A stretch of 64,000 bases of DNA from Dendrophyllia cribrosa (Eukaryota > Cnidaria > Anthozoa > Scleractinia > Dendrophylliidae): assembly GCA_024195265.1 (NCBI GenBank), contig JAJLRJ010000008.1:20643958-20707957 (forward strand), in the 5' to 3' direction. The translations under genes and the position numbers were made by a program. Shown here piece after piece: positions 37,601 through 52,000 of the stretch. The notes under the pieces were generated by a model. The model ran no database searches and was not told where the DNA came from. It saw only the letters and a program-made list of their open reading frames with translations. Within the stretch, counting starts at the first letter, position 1. Each line of letters begins with the position of its first letter.

Positions 37601-40600
37601 GCGTGTTTGCAGGTGTATAACGTGCCTTTGTCGCGAGCTCAGATTGTTGCTAAGAAAACGCAGTGTTTCAGATCAGGTTAGCAAGAAATTACTATATATA
37701 CTTGAATGTAGACATAGTTTAAGTTTTTGCACGTGGGTTCCTCTCCATGTCCTTCTCTCCATTTAAGACTACACTTCGGCAGCAAACGTGATTGTCAACT
37801 GGCATGCATCTCATTATGAAGTATAGGGAATTCTACACATAGGCTAACCTTATGGCAGTGTAAAATTCATTTAAACCCAAACAATAAAAATTAGACTGGG
37901 GTTGAAGCCGTTAATCCTTCTTGTTTTTACTTGTTAAAATATTATAGTGATCTAACGTACAATTTTATCTTAGGTTAAAATTCACCAATTCTAATGTGGC
38001 TGCTTTGATTATCTATTTTTAGTTCCCACCCAGCCTATAATACCAGTAACTCCAGCAACTCCACGACCAGGTTTGTTTAACAACTTTTCGAAGATTGGTC
38101 ATCTTTTAATTTCTTTAAACGTTCGAGTCATTATCAAGCAGAAAAGGGATGATAACACAGGTAGCCCAAGCTATATGAGTGTCACAGTAGCCGTTACGCA
38201 ACAGCGCAATTATAAGGATTTGTAATGGTTTTAGTTCCATCGCTTTCTCTCCATATATATCTAGAGAAAGCGATGGAACTAAAACTTACTGGAAACACTA
38301 TAAATCGCCCCCAATACCACACAGAAGACAAGGAAACACATAAACGAAGTAAGGTAGGCAATTTTTATTGAAATCTTCGTATTTTTAGCACCTGAAATGG
38401 GCCGTTTTTCCCCATACAAATCCTTATAACTTCGCTGTTACGTAACGGCTACTGTGACCGTACACTCATATAGCTTGAGCTACCTGTGACGATAATATAT
38501 CCACTGATAATGACGATCCTCCCCGAGGAGACTACTGCTTGGCAATTTCTTCTGCATTTTGTTTCACAGTGGCCTAAAAATCTGTTTTTTATTGGCCATT
38601 GTCCTTTAAGTCAAGCAGGAATATAAGAAGGAAATATTCTCTATTGCAAATCCCATATTGAAGATCTATGTATGGAGTGCTATCATTCTGTTATAATAGC
38701 CAGTTAGTCCATATTTTTCTTGTTATCAATTTATATAGTTTGTGCAGTTGCTTTGGACTTGGCTTTTGTTATTGACGGATCCTCGAGTATTGAGCGGAGT
38801 GGCCGTGGAAACTTCGGCCGAATATTGAACTTCGTCAAGTCGCTGGTTAGCTTCTTCCCGATCTCACGCCGAGAAACCCACATCGGTATCATGATGTACA
38901 CAACCCGGGCCATACCAATATTTAACTTCAACCGTTACAACACCAGGGTGGCCATCTTGAGAACTATCGATAACCTGAGGTATCCTCGAGGAGGTACTCG
39001 GATCGGGAAGGCACTGTCATTTGCCCGTCGGTATTTCTACAGGTAAAAACGATTTCGCGTTTTCTAACTGTTTAAACGTTTATAAAATGAAATAAACACT
39101 CTAGATGTATAAATCTTTTATAGAAATCCTTATCTAATTCTTCAAGGACTGAAATACAAGTGATCAATATATACCGTAGCTGTAAATTAAAGGACCCGAG
39201 TCACCCAAAATGCACTGCGCGCTCAAACGGTGAAATGCCATCGAATTACCGAACATTCCATATTGAATCGGAATCTTACAGCATCGTCCAAAGTTGTGTA
39301 ATTGAAAGTCTGTTACTGTTATCGTAGCTTTTTTAAATTATAAGTCTATCGGTTTGAACGATTTTTTCGTAGTTTTGCGCTACCGGTGGACAAGGTTTTG
39401 ACATCCAAAGTGAATGGTCTTATGGCCTCAGTTAAGAGGCCAACTTTAGTGACAGCCTCACTCTTTCTCTCCCAAAGTCAAACATTGCATTGTGTAATGT
39501 TGTTCTCTGTGTCTTTGGACAAAATTTCACGGTGTAATTATTCAAATTTTAAAAAGCTCTTTAGTGATGCTCTCCCGTGGTTACATAATCCAATACTATT
39601 GTATATTATCTGTTTTCGTCCGCGTTTGGGAGTGAAAGTCTTAAATAAAGTTTTTACCTTCAGGGGAAGAGCCGCACGTGGACGGAAAAGAGTGGCTGTA
39701 ATTCTCACCGATGGCAAATCCCAGGATCGCGTGAGGGCACCGGCTCGCCGTCTTCGGGCTTCTGGCTGTGAGGTGTTTGTGCTAGGAATTGGACGAGGTT
39801 ATAGCAAATCCGAGCTGAGGCAAATAGCCACCGATAGCAGTCATGTATTTACAGTGTCTTTTAGATCACTTGGACAGGTTATCAAACAAATTAAAACGAA
39901 GGCTTGTCAGCGGATACCAAGTAAGTTTACGCGTTGTGTCGTTTTTTCTTTTCTTTTCAGCATAACTGTAGGTTCCAGGGTTTTCGCGGTCCAGACAAGT
40001 ATTGATAAAGAATGGGAAAAGATTTTGAGAAAGTTGTTTCAGTCTTATTTTTTTATATTTATATGGAAGTAAAAGTTATGTTAGTCCGTTTCTTGTTTTA
40101 AAGACCCAGTATTGTCCATTATGCTTCACGCGCCTCTGTTATTGTTTTGGTTTGCACGGGAGCGAGGTTTCTTAAGTGTTGCCTGATAAATAAGGTACTT
40201 GAATAAACGAAGCAACGTTTAACGAATGACCCACCGTATTTTTCAACATCAAGAAAATGGCTGCCGATGCTCGCAGCGCGCAATGTATATTGGACAAAAC
40301 TGAAACTTTAACATTGAAATAATCCCCTTTTTCGATTTTCTTTTGTCAGAATTATTTTCTCAATTCCTCATTTTTTTATTTAAAAGGGGGGTTTGGAACC
40401 CAGGAACTCTCCCCTGGGTACGCTCCCGGCTAAGCGTTCAGATAGTGAGGAGCAAAGTTTAGGCGGCAGTAAAGTAAAAGTAAAGTCGCGCACACGAGCC
40501 AGAAGGCTCACAACGGCCGGAGCTTAAACCCGGTTTCTGTAGCATGAAGCGACTAGGAATATTGCTACTCCCCCCTGGATGGGATGCTAGTCCATCGCAG

Positions 40601-43600
40601 GGTTACTCCCAGCATTTTTTTGTCGCCGGTACCCATTTATACACCTGGGTGGAGAGAGACAGTGTGGAGTAAAGTTTCTTGTCTAAGGAAACAACACGAC
40701 GGCAGAGACCAGGCTTCGAACCATCGACCCTCAGGTCGAAAGTCCGACGCACTAACCACTAGACCACCGTGGCTCCAGGCAAAGAGAAAATTATTGCGAG
40801 TGCTAACGGAGGGGATATGGGCACGAGAGAGGCCTTTTTCAAGTCTTCCCACCTTTTTTCTGCGCGCAATTTTTCCTTTGTGCAGCTCCTCACCATCTCA
40901 ATGCCTGGAACAGACTACTTACAGTGCACTCTCGAGAAACGGTGGTAACTTATCTTTGAGTGGTACTGGAGATATGTAAAAAAAAAACGCCAAACGTTTA
41001 TTCAGTTGCAACATCAAAATGCCTAGCTTCAACCGTACTCATCGGGGTATTTTAACATGGGTTAATGGGTGAGTTTATTGTGTTATTGACCAGTCTTCTA
41101 CATCCTTTTTTTTTTTTTTTTGCAGCACCGCCACCTAGAGGTTAGTGGATTGTGTTTGACTGCATTGGCTATTTATTTATTTATTTATTTATTATTTTTT
41201 AATGCAAATGTCACTTATAACTGGCAAAGTCTGCCAATTTTTCGAAATATCACTTCAAGTATGCAAACACAGTTATGACGTTATGACGAATATTAGAGCG
41301 GTTTTCAATTGAGTGTCGAAAGTAATTTCGAGATTACTTTGTTTTTGTATTGCTACGCTCTATGATTGGCTGAAAAATCTCGCGCCGCTTTATCAACCAA
41401 TCAGAAGTAAAACCCAAACCAATTGTGACTTGCCTACGCGCGTTTTCCCGCCCTTGGAGGCGGCTACATGTATTTGCCTTGAGTTCTGATTGGTTCATTG
41501 GATTGTCTGCATTTGTTGTGACTGGTCAAAGTAATTACTTTGGTTTTACGACACTCAATTAAAAGCTGCTCTAAGCAGGTATTAACCTTATTAATCAGGT
41601 GTCCGTAAAGAAGATCACGACGGTATTTACGTATTTTTTCTGTTTAAAACAGTGCCTCTCCCCAGAGTCTTGGCCTTATATCCACTGGATCGTAAGAGAG
41701 GAGCACGAGACATCAGTCGAAGAAAGAACCCAAGCGCGCGAGTCGTGGGTGTGAAGTATGGACAAGGTCCCGACGGTCGCCGAGATGGCTCCAGTGTATT
41801 TTACGGAAGACGTAACAGCTACGTGGAAATTCCCAACACAGGGAGACTTGACGCGAGGTACTCCATTACCATCTTGATCTGGGTGTACCACGAGGGACGC
41901 GCAGGCCCTATTGTAAATTACAATCCAAATGGTTATGGGGTGCATCTTTGGACGACCGGCCAGAAGGAACTTTTCGCGCGGTTTGTACGCCGTAATGGAC
42001 GCATGACCAAGCCTTTGAGAAGCAGGAGGCTGAAATATCGAGCGTGGAATTACGTCGGTGCCACGTATGATGAACGAACTGGTATCGCTACGCTGTGGGT
42101 GAATTCCCAACCAGTGACAAGGCGCCGGTTAGGTAGAATACGTCTATCCACCAACTTTCCTATTCGATTGGGTGTAAATAAGAGAAGCCGGAGTTATCTT
42201 CGTGGAAGGCTATTCTGCTTGCAGCTATATAGTGTCGCCTTAAACAGAAAGCAGATCTTTGAAGCCAAAAGAAAATGTTTCCTGCCAGGTGGGTTAAATG
42301 ATATTACTTTTAGTGCTACGGATATGTTGTTGAAAACAATACAGGATTTTTTTTTTCATTAACCAGTTGTCTAAGTTGTAACTGAGATTGTAATGATGCG
42401 TATATGTCGTTGGAGCGATGTAAAAAAAATCAGGAGCCCATAATCCCGGAGCGTGCAACTTCCATACTGCGCCTGTGAAACGGCGTTTTTACAAGTAGGT
42501 TTATTTTTAGATAAGCCTTTCCCGTGAATTGGTTTCGGAAAAACCAATCACAAGCAATTGCATAATTAATAACATTCACATATTCACATAGCGACTGGAA
42601 ATCAGACATTCGCCACACAGGAATGTGAACATGTGAATAGTTATTAATTATGTAATTGCTTGTGATTGGCCTTCCGAAACCAATTCGCGGGAAAGGCTTA
42701 TCTAAAAATAAACCTTCTTGTAAAAACGCCGTTGCTCGAATTTATGGTAGTTGCACGCTCCGGGTAATGGGCTCCTGATAAAATCTATTTTTGCAGCTTA
42801 ACAGTAGGCCAAAAAAATAGGCTTCAACGTAACAATAGCCTATCACAAGTGACAAAAACTGGTGCAACTGAGCTTTGACGTCGCTGGTTGTAGTATAGAT
42901 CTGGGTTTATTGCTGTACACTGATAAATAGAGCGGTTTTCAATTGAGTGTCGAAAGTGATTTCTCGATTTCTTTGGTTTTGCATTGCTACGCGTTGTGAT
43001 TGGTTAAAAAATCTCGCGCCACTTTATCAACCAATCAGTAGTAAAACCAAAACCAATCGTGGCTCATTGGATTGTCTACCTCTGTTGTGATTGGTCAGAG
43101 TGATTACTTTTGTTTTGGTTTTACGACACTCAATTGAAAACCACTCTGACTGATAATCGTTAAACAAATTACTATTTTTGAAGGACCACGGCCACCTACT
43201 CCACCGTCAACTCCAGCACCTACTCCACCTCCAAGAAGTGAGTGTTTATCTAAATATTTTATTAAAATTGTACATCTAAATGGTAGGCTCTACCTATACC
43301 AGCCGATTTTTTTTATGAGTATTGCAAACGCAATGCAATGGTTAGCTTAGTTTGTAGAGTGTCATTCTGCAAAGCGGAACATCGCGGGTTTGAATCCCGG
43401 CCAGACTAATACTTGAAACGAAGGTGCTGCCTTTGCTATGACCTCTGCAACTGGTTAGACCTTCACGTAGCGGATGCAGATGACCAAGTATAAAACGTGG
43501 TCCTGTCTCCGATGGAGACGTAAAAGAACGACTGAGGACGTAACAAAACCCTGCCTGTGACTCCCCTCGGTCCCATACAAAATTACATTACATTGTTCAT

Positions 43601-46600
43601 GAGTGGGGTGGGGAAGATGAGATCAACAATGGACCGATAGCGGTGCCTGAGGTGCCTTCATAAACAGACGTCCGATCTCATTCCGCTATGAGACATGTGA
43701 TATGTACGCTATATAAGTCATTCATTCATTCATTCAGAACAACTCAGGCGTTTTGAAAATTTAATTTTTAAGCCGAAATTTTTGTAGTTCGTCACTCAAA
43801 ATTCGTCTATTTTTCCTCACTCTTGAAGAAATAAAACAAATATCAACACAGCATGACTTAGCATCTTTTTTCTCCTAATGACCAGTTTGCAGAGCACGTA
43901 TTGACCTTGGCTTCCTCATCGATGGATCAAGAAAAATCAGCAGCGCTACGTTTGTGCGCATCGTTCAATACGTAAAGGAAACCGTAAGACGATTTGACGT
44001 CCAGCGCACGCAGACAAGAATAGGTTTGGTTCTCTTTGCTTCCCGACAGCGACTCGTATTCGGCTTCCGTCGGTCTCTTAGCCGCGCGCAAGTTTATCGT
44101 GATGTCGGAAAATTAAGACTTCTGCGTGGAAGGAGAAGGAGAACAGCCCAAGCTCTCCTGTATGCCAAGAGGTACCTCTTCCGCGGCAAGCCCAAGTGTG
44201 GCCGCAGGAGGGTACTCATCCTTGTAACTACCGGTACGTCACGTGATAATGTGATCAGGCCAGCCAGGATCTTGCATGCCGTAGGAGTCGAAGTGTATGC
44301 TGTTGGAGTCGGTCGTGTCAGTGTCAGCTATCTGAGGAAGATTGCTACAGACCGGTATCACGTGTTTTCTGTGAGTGGCCGCCGTTTGATGACCATCGTA
44401 AGAACGGTCAAGGACAGGATGTGTCATTCACCAGGTGGGCTACTATTTTTAAAATATTCGGTCTTATTTCGAAGGCCTTTCCTAAAAAGACAATAACATT
44501 GACATTGACGTAATATATTCAATTTGATTTCAATCTCCTTTGTTATTGCGACACAAAGGAAAGAAGAAAACATGTAGTCAACTTGTGCTTGAGCACGGCG
44601 TATTCTGGAATGAAAGAAAACTAAGACAATGCTTCTGACTTTTGAATCAAATGGCCACAAATACTAAAAAGTACTGGTTGCGATTACAGTGTTGAGAGGT
44701 TGATGAAGGCGTTCTCGCTTGCGTCATTTTCGCGTCAGATCAGAAAACAAAGATGGCGCAAGTAAAAAACGCCATCTTAAAAACGATACGCATGCGCCAC
44801 TCTCCCCAACGAAGTTCGTTTTCAGTTCAGTTACATGTTACCACAATGAAATGTCATACCAGAGCGAGAATTTAATTCGGATTGAAAACTGAAATGAACT
44901 CATTCCGGAATGACGGGAACGAAATTTCGTCTCGGTATCATGTAAACAGATACAGAGAAATATATGAAGATGGAATGAACTCGTTTCAGAATGAAAGTCA
45001 TTCCAGTATCATGTGAATAGACCTAATGTGAGGCTAAAGGCTATAAATTCTGAAACGGGCTATAAATTCTGCCAAGATTTCTTGATTCTGCATATTCTTA
45101 ATTAGTAAATTTGGTTTCTTTCAAAAACGTTTTTTTTACTGAGTTATAGAAGCGAAACAAGGAACAATATCCAGTTTATTTTCGTAGATGGGGTTTTCCA
45201 GTTTTTCTTAATATACCCGAAAGTATTTGTTGCTGATCACCTTTTTCAAAAAACTTCCTGAAATAACATTATTTTGCTAAAATTTTCATGTGCATATCTG
45301 GAAAGTATGAATTATATAATAATGACTTGTGGTACTGAAGCATCGATTATAGCCTGCAAGCAAGCTCTCAGGGTCAGGAGTTAGGGTACGTGGAGCTCCT
45401 TTCCCTTCCCTTCCCTTCCCTCCCCTCCCCCCCTCCCCTCCCCCCCTCCCCTCCCCCTCCCCCAAACCCCAAGCCCAAGAGCTTGCTTGCAGGCTACATC
45501 GATTATAACTTTATATACGTCATTTTCAAGAACAAAATGAACGAACTTCATCCTTTTAACTCTTTTTTTCTTTGTCTACCAGTAATTATTTCCAGAGGAG
45601 CGGTGGCCAGTTATGCCTTTACAAGTGCAGCAAGAGGCGGGGATATCAGTCAGTACAAAAACCCACCAGCACGACTTGTAGGGCTTTCCTACATCAGGGG
45701 ACCCGACGGACATCCTCAGGGGGCTTATTACTTCCCTGGGAAAACAAAGGGAAAGAGAAGAACAAGCTATGCTGTTATTCCCAACAATGGCTGCCTCGAC
45801 ACACGTTACTCGTTGACAATGCTATTCTGGGTTTACCCCGAATCTCCAGGACCTTTAATCCATTTCAACCCGAAAGGATGGGGCGTCCATTTATGGATCA
45901 CTCGTCTGAACCAACTCTACTTACGGTTGATGCCACGTAGAAAGTCTGGCCGCAGGGTGAAACCACTGATTGGTCGCGGGCTTAGACCAAAGGCTTGGAA
46001 CTATGTCGCAGCTACCTACAACCACAGAACTGGTTTGGCGACTTTGTATATTAATGGTTACCCAATAGCGCAGCGAAATGTTGGAAAGTTCCGAAATGGA
46101 CTCGCCACTAATTATCCAATAATCATTGGTAAGAGGCCTGGAAGTCGTCGCGTGTTTCGTGGACGACTCGCGTGTTTGCAGATCTTTAACATGGCGCTCA
46201 CGCGAACCAAGATTGTCGCACTACAGAAGAAATGCTTCCGTCCGAGTAAGTGTTAATGAGTAGCGGATTTGTTTTTACTTGTCTGGTATGCTTTATATAT
46301 TATAGTAACTTAATTACTCAACGCTGAGTTTTGCTTCCTCTTTAGTTCCTACGCGTCCACCAACTCCAGCACCAGGTGACTATCTCAAAATTATCATATT
46401 TATTTCAAAAGAAGTACAACCTATGGCCATAACAACTATAGAGTGTTTTCACTGACGTCATATCAAAATTCAGAAGCATTAAACAACAGTTTTGGATTCC
46501 AAAATGTTTATGGAATTGTAGAGAGTCTAAAACTACAGATCTGGGCCAAATTTTGAAGCGCAAGAGCATTTCCTTCAAGAATTATAGGCGAACGAGTATT

Positions 46601-48531
46601 AGACATTTTTAGTAAGAAATGTATGGAGCGGCCATCTTGGTGTCCCATTTTGGGACACCAACATGGCGGCCAAAAATTCAAAGTCTTAATTACACCAAAA
46701 ATCTCATCTCAAAATATTGTATTCACTATAAGTGCCATTAAATCGGCTTATAAGCATGTATAATTCAAAAATAACTTTCAACTGGTTCAATTTTGTTGAT
46801 TTTCACGGCATATTTGAAATAGCGTGACGAATTGCGTGACACATTTAAAACCTTTATAAATCGGAAGCAAAACATCGTTAAAACCTGAATCTTTTGGTGA
46901 AATATTATAACACTGGTATCCACATATAATGTTAGAAACAGTTTTGTAGGATGTATACTTTAGATTTTTGAATTTTTATGACGTCATGTGCAAACACTCT
47001 ATACACGATGATAACTTACTCCTTATTTTCGCCTTCAGTTTGCAGATCTCGCGTGGACCTTGGTATACTTATCGACTTCTCCCAAAGTGTCGGACGAAAG
47101 AACTTCAAAAAGGTCATTGCTTTCCTGAAGTCTTTGGTGAGCTTCTTTCCGCTGTCTTCACGAGGAACTAGAGTTGGCGTGATGGTGTTCCATTCTCGAT
47201 CACGAGTCGTGTTCGGCTTCAGAAGATATGGCACACGAGCACAAGTTGTGAGGGCAATTAGCCGCATAAGGTTTGTTTGACTGTCACAAGGAAAGATAAA
47301 TGTGTGAAGGTCCAATTCACTTCCTATTTCTTTCTCCCCCAACATTATAGCATGAAAAGCATTGTTTCTTCTCTCCAAACTAGTCCCAGGACTTTTTCCG
47401 CTTTGAAAATTGCGGGCCGGAGGTTTAACCGCGGTCAAACTAGCCTGCGAGCAGGCTCACTTGTTTGGGGTATCGCGCGAGTATCTTGGCGGCGAAGCCG
47501 GCGAGAAGAATTGGGCGAGGAAAAGTGAGCCTGCACGCGGGCTATTGATTTTTTAATTCACCGCGTTCGCCGACGAACGGGGCGATCCGATTGGTTAAAA
47601 ATGACAGGCTACATAATTATGAAAAAAACCAAGGGCAATTTCACATCCGCGAAAATCTTCACGTGCAACTTTCTGTCATGTTTGTTTACATTTTGCTTTG
47701 CTCCTATTGGATAGTTATCTGATACAGGTCAAATGCCGACTTGACACCTCGTAAGGGGCGGAATTAAAAAATCAATAGCCCGCGTGCAGGCTCACTTTTC
47801 CTCGCCCCATTCTTCTCGCCGGCTTGGCCGGCTCGCTTTGGCGGCTTCGCCGCCAAGATACTCGCGCGATACCCCAAACAAGTGAGCCTGCTCGCAGGCT
47901 ACGGTCAAACGAGAGAAATTTGCAAGAGTTAAGCAAAGTACTTAAAAGTTAAGGTTGTCATTTTCGCTGTTTAAAGTTCAAGATATTGGGACTTCACTGT
48001 CAATTTACCAAACGTTTTGAACGTTTACTAAAAAAGTTCTAAGCGTTTAAAAACTGTGAACTGCAGAATTGTCGCCGCCATTTGCCAACATGATTTTGAT
48101 CAGGCGCAAAGAGTTTTCATCAGTTTTCAACGGAAAAAAGCTCATCATGTCATTTTCGCTGTTTAAAGTTCAAGATATTGGCAATTCACTGTCAATTTAC
48201 CAAACGTTTTGAACGTTTACTAAAAAAGTTCTAAGTGTTTAAAAACTGTGAACTGCAGAATTGTCGGCGCCATTTGCCAACATAATTTTGATCAGGCGCA
48301 AAGTGTTTTGGTCAGTTTTCAACGGAAAAAAGCTCATCATTTTGAGAAAAATTAAAAGATAGTAACGTCAACTAATGTTTTTTATACATCCTTGCCCATA
48401 TTTCCATTTAATATTAAATAAAATCCCACAAAATAAAACGAAAAACGCCTCGGACGTTTGACCGCGGTGGAGCCGGAGGTAGATACCCTCGGACGAGGCT
48501 GCTAAAATACTGCAAAAATCCTGGAGCATTT

Positions 48532-48579
<48 letters not shown>

Positions 48580-49032
48580 TTAATTCTTATATTGCGCGCT
48601 TTCCATGAAATGATCAAGCGCGCATTACATTCCCGCGTTAAACATGATGAAACGTCTTCGCTTTATTTGCAGAACGGTTTCAGAGTGCCAAAAAAAACAA
48701 ACATGGCTACCTAATCACTGAAAATAATCTCCGAAAACGCGATTTCATCATTTGTTACGTGATAACATATACTCCACGATTATCATATGACCCATACGGC
48801 CCTGCGAACCTATTCTTTGCAAAACCATTGATGAAAGTCCCGTATGAGGGCCGTATGCATTTGCGCGAGCGGGGCCGGAAAAAGCTGTACGGCCCTACCA
48901 CAAAAGCAGACGGCCTCGCGCGTTTCAATTTCAAGTAATTTTGTCTCCATATTGGTCATATGATAAAATACTTATTGACTAAGTTAGGACGGGCCGGATG
49001 AGAAAATATTTAGCTCTCAGTCATCCGGCGCA

Positions 49033-49072
<40 letters not shown>

Positions 49073-52000
49073 AGCCAAATATTTTCCCATCTGACCCTCC
49101 CATTTAGTCAATAAGTACTTATTATTAGAGTATTTTGGCAACTTTTTCCAGGGGCTTTTACGCCCACCCCGCCGTTTTGAAAGAGGAGAATTCCCTGGGG
49201 ACGATGTTGTCTTCTCTCCAGATATTTAAATTGCACTCATTTATATTTCACTAGATTCCGACCCCGACGGCGTGGTACTTACATTGGACGAGCTCTGCGT
49301 AACGCTAGACGAAGGCTTTTTCGCCGGCGCACATTACGTGGACGTAAACGCACTCTACTTGTAATAACCGATGGAGTCTCCTCGGATCGTGTTGGAAGAC
49401 CTGCATCGCTGCTCAGAAGAAGTGGCGTGGAAATGTTTGCCTTGGGTATTGGATTACGTTTTAGAAGAAGTCAGTTAAAGCTTATTGCCTCAAGCCCCCT
49501 CAATGTATTTACCGCTGGTTTTAGTCGCCTTGGTAAAGTGGTGAAGGCTATTAAAGATAAAGTATGTCAGCCTTTTAAACCAACGCCTACACGTAAGTTT
49601 CGCGTCTTTTTCAATGAATTATAATCATTATATATAATGAACTGAGTGGAGTGCAATTTGGTCTGAAATGATACGCGTGATTTCGAAATCGAACGAGCGA
49701 GTTCGATTTGAAATCACAAGTATGATTTCAGACCAAAATTTCACGACACGAAGTTCAATCACCACTTTATTACATCCATTTTGAAATCGCACAATTTAAT
49801 TGCCCAAATACAGGATTTTAGTCAGTACCAATATTGATGTGACTTATAGATGCGATTTAGAGCGAAAAATAGTGCGATTCGGGAATAAATCGCACTGCTG
49901 AGAAAAAGATGCGATTTGGAGCAAAAAACAGTGCGATTCGGGAATAAATCGCACTGCTGAGAGCCAATCAGATTGCAAGGATCACCAGTGATTTCAAAAT
50001 GGATGTAATAAAATTCATAATCGAGTAGCGGTGGCTGTTCACATTTGTTTCAAGACTTATTGAAAAGTCTGAAAACGAAAAACATTCAACTATTCTTGTT
50101 CCAACTACTTAGTTTAGAGAGTGGACAATGGGTACGTACCATTTATACTCACGGTTCTCACCCTCTCTTTCGCACCTCCCCCCTCTGTGCGCTTTTGCTG
50201 TTGTCTCTAGTCTTCGCTACTCATTTTATTTCGCCATCCCCCCTCCACAGCCCACCTCTCTACCAGATTATGCTATTTTCTCAAGTTCCCGCTCCCTGGT
50301 ATCACTCAATTTAGTTAGACTCTGGACCCCTTGGTTATTGCTTCGGTCTTCGTATTGCGTTCTTCATTCACATCGTCTTCCTTCACCACCAGCAGTGGGT
50401 GAAACCTGACGTAAAATTTCTGAGGTTGTTAATCGCGGGGAGTTATGGTCTAAAGATCAGCATCTTTAGTTTGGGCTAAAAAATGTTATTTTTAAGACTA
50501 CACAAATTACGTTCATTTTTAATCCCCTATTTTGTTTCTTTTCCAGCCACAGTTCCAACTCCAACAAGTAAGTAGCAATAGTGATGGCATAGCTGTTTTT
50601 TCCTTGGGTCCCCTGTGGTTATAAGTTAAATTTTTGGCAAAAGGCGCATCAGTTAATTCAAGAATCGTGAACTGAAGGGCCAGACCGCATCCCTGAGATG
50701 AAACTTAACTACTTTATCCACCTTGTCATCTCCGTCTTGATTATTTACAGAACACCTACATAAGAGATCGATTCGAAAATTAATTAACGTCTTCTTCACA
50801 GGACCACCACGTGCCGTGGCATTGTACCCTCTCAACAGCAGGACTCAAGGTCGCGACATTGGTCCAAGAAAAAACAAACCCGCACGTTCCACAGGTGTAC
50901 GTCTTTCTCCCGGACCAGATGGATTTCCCAGGGGTTCATTTTACTTTCCCGGTCGACGCGGAAGTTATACGTATTTCCCTAACAACGGAGGTATCGACAC
51001 TAGAAATTCAATCACTCTCCTGGCATGGGTGTACCCCGAAAGTGGCGGTCCTATATTTAACTACAGACCGCGGGGCTCTGGTGTTAGCCTGTGGGTTATC
51101 AGACAGAAGACGCTGTATGTGAGGTTCACACGGCGCTCCAGCAAAGGTGCATTCGTTCTGAGGACTCGACGAGGTCTTCGGCCACGCGCGTGGAACTTTA
51201 TCGGTGCAAGTTATGATTTTAAAACTGGATTGGCAACACTATGGCGTGAGTCTATACCCATTGCACAAAGAAACATTGGAAGAGGGATAAGACTGGCCAC
51301 TAACTACCCCGCCATTATGGGAAGCAGACCTGGCTCTCGGACATATTTCCGTGGTCGCATCTCCTGTATGCAGGTGTTTGATGTGGCGTTGAATGGTGTG
51401 CAGATGCGCAAGCGCAGGAATGTATGTTTCAGAGGTAAGGTCGAAATTTATGATAGGGTCGTATTGCAGATTTTGTTTTGGCTCAATCATTTAAATGGAA
51501 AAGTTCTGCAATTTCAAAAGTGGACATAACGAGCAAAATTTTGTTTTGAAAACATAAGCACTTTCAGTAAACGCTGATCAGTAGTTTTCATTTGAATGGT
51601 CACAATTTGCCGAGTTTCAAAAGTTATTACCACTTTTTAGATCACAATGAACAGACCACAGAAAAGAACTGGTCAATTCCTTCAATTTGAATAGTCACCT
51701 AAGTATTTCATCCACAGACTCAAACGTTACAACGACGTAAATGACTCGAGGTCGACTCTGGCAGGGAAAGAATTGATAAGCCGTGGATAGTAAACAAAAC
51801 GTCATTAGACTATTTATTTGTCTCTGAAGATTCTTCCCGCCTATGAAGATACCAAACACAACTACAGTTTCAGTTTATTAAGTGTCAATAGGAGACCCTA
51901 ATCCGACACTGGGGTGGTCAGCGGTAGACCTGCTTATTTTAGTTATTTACACACAATTTGGAATTAATTTAAAAAAGTGTACCTGACCAGCAACAATCTC

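Noticed and set aside
39386..39663. Upstream extension of vWA5 part 2 starting at an internal Met
   Set aside because: This stretch is intronic: it has no vWA similarity, and the acceptor ttaccttcag at 39663 restores the domain exactly.
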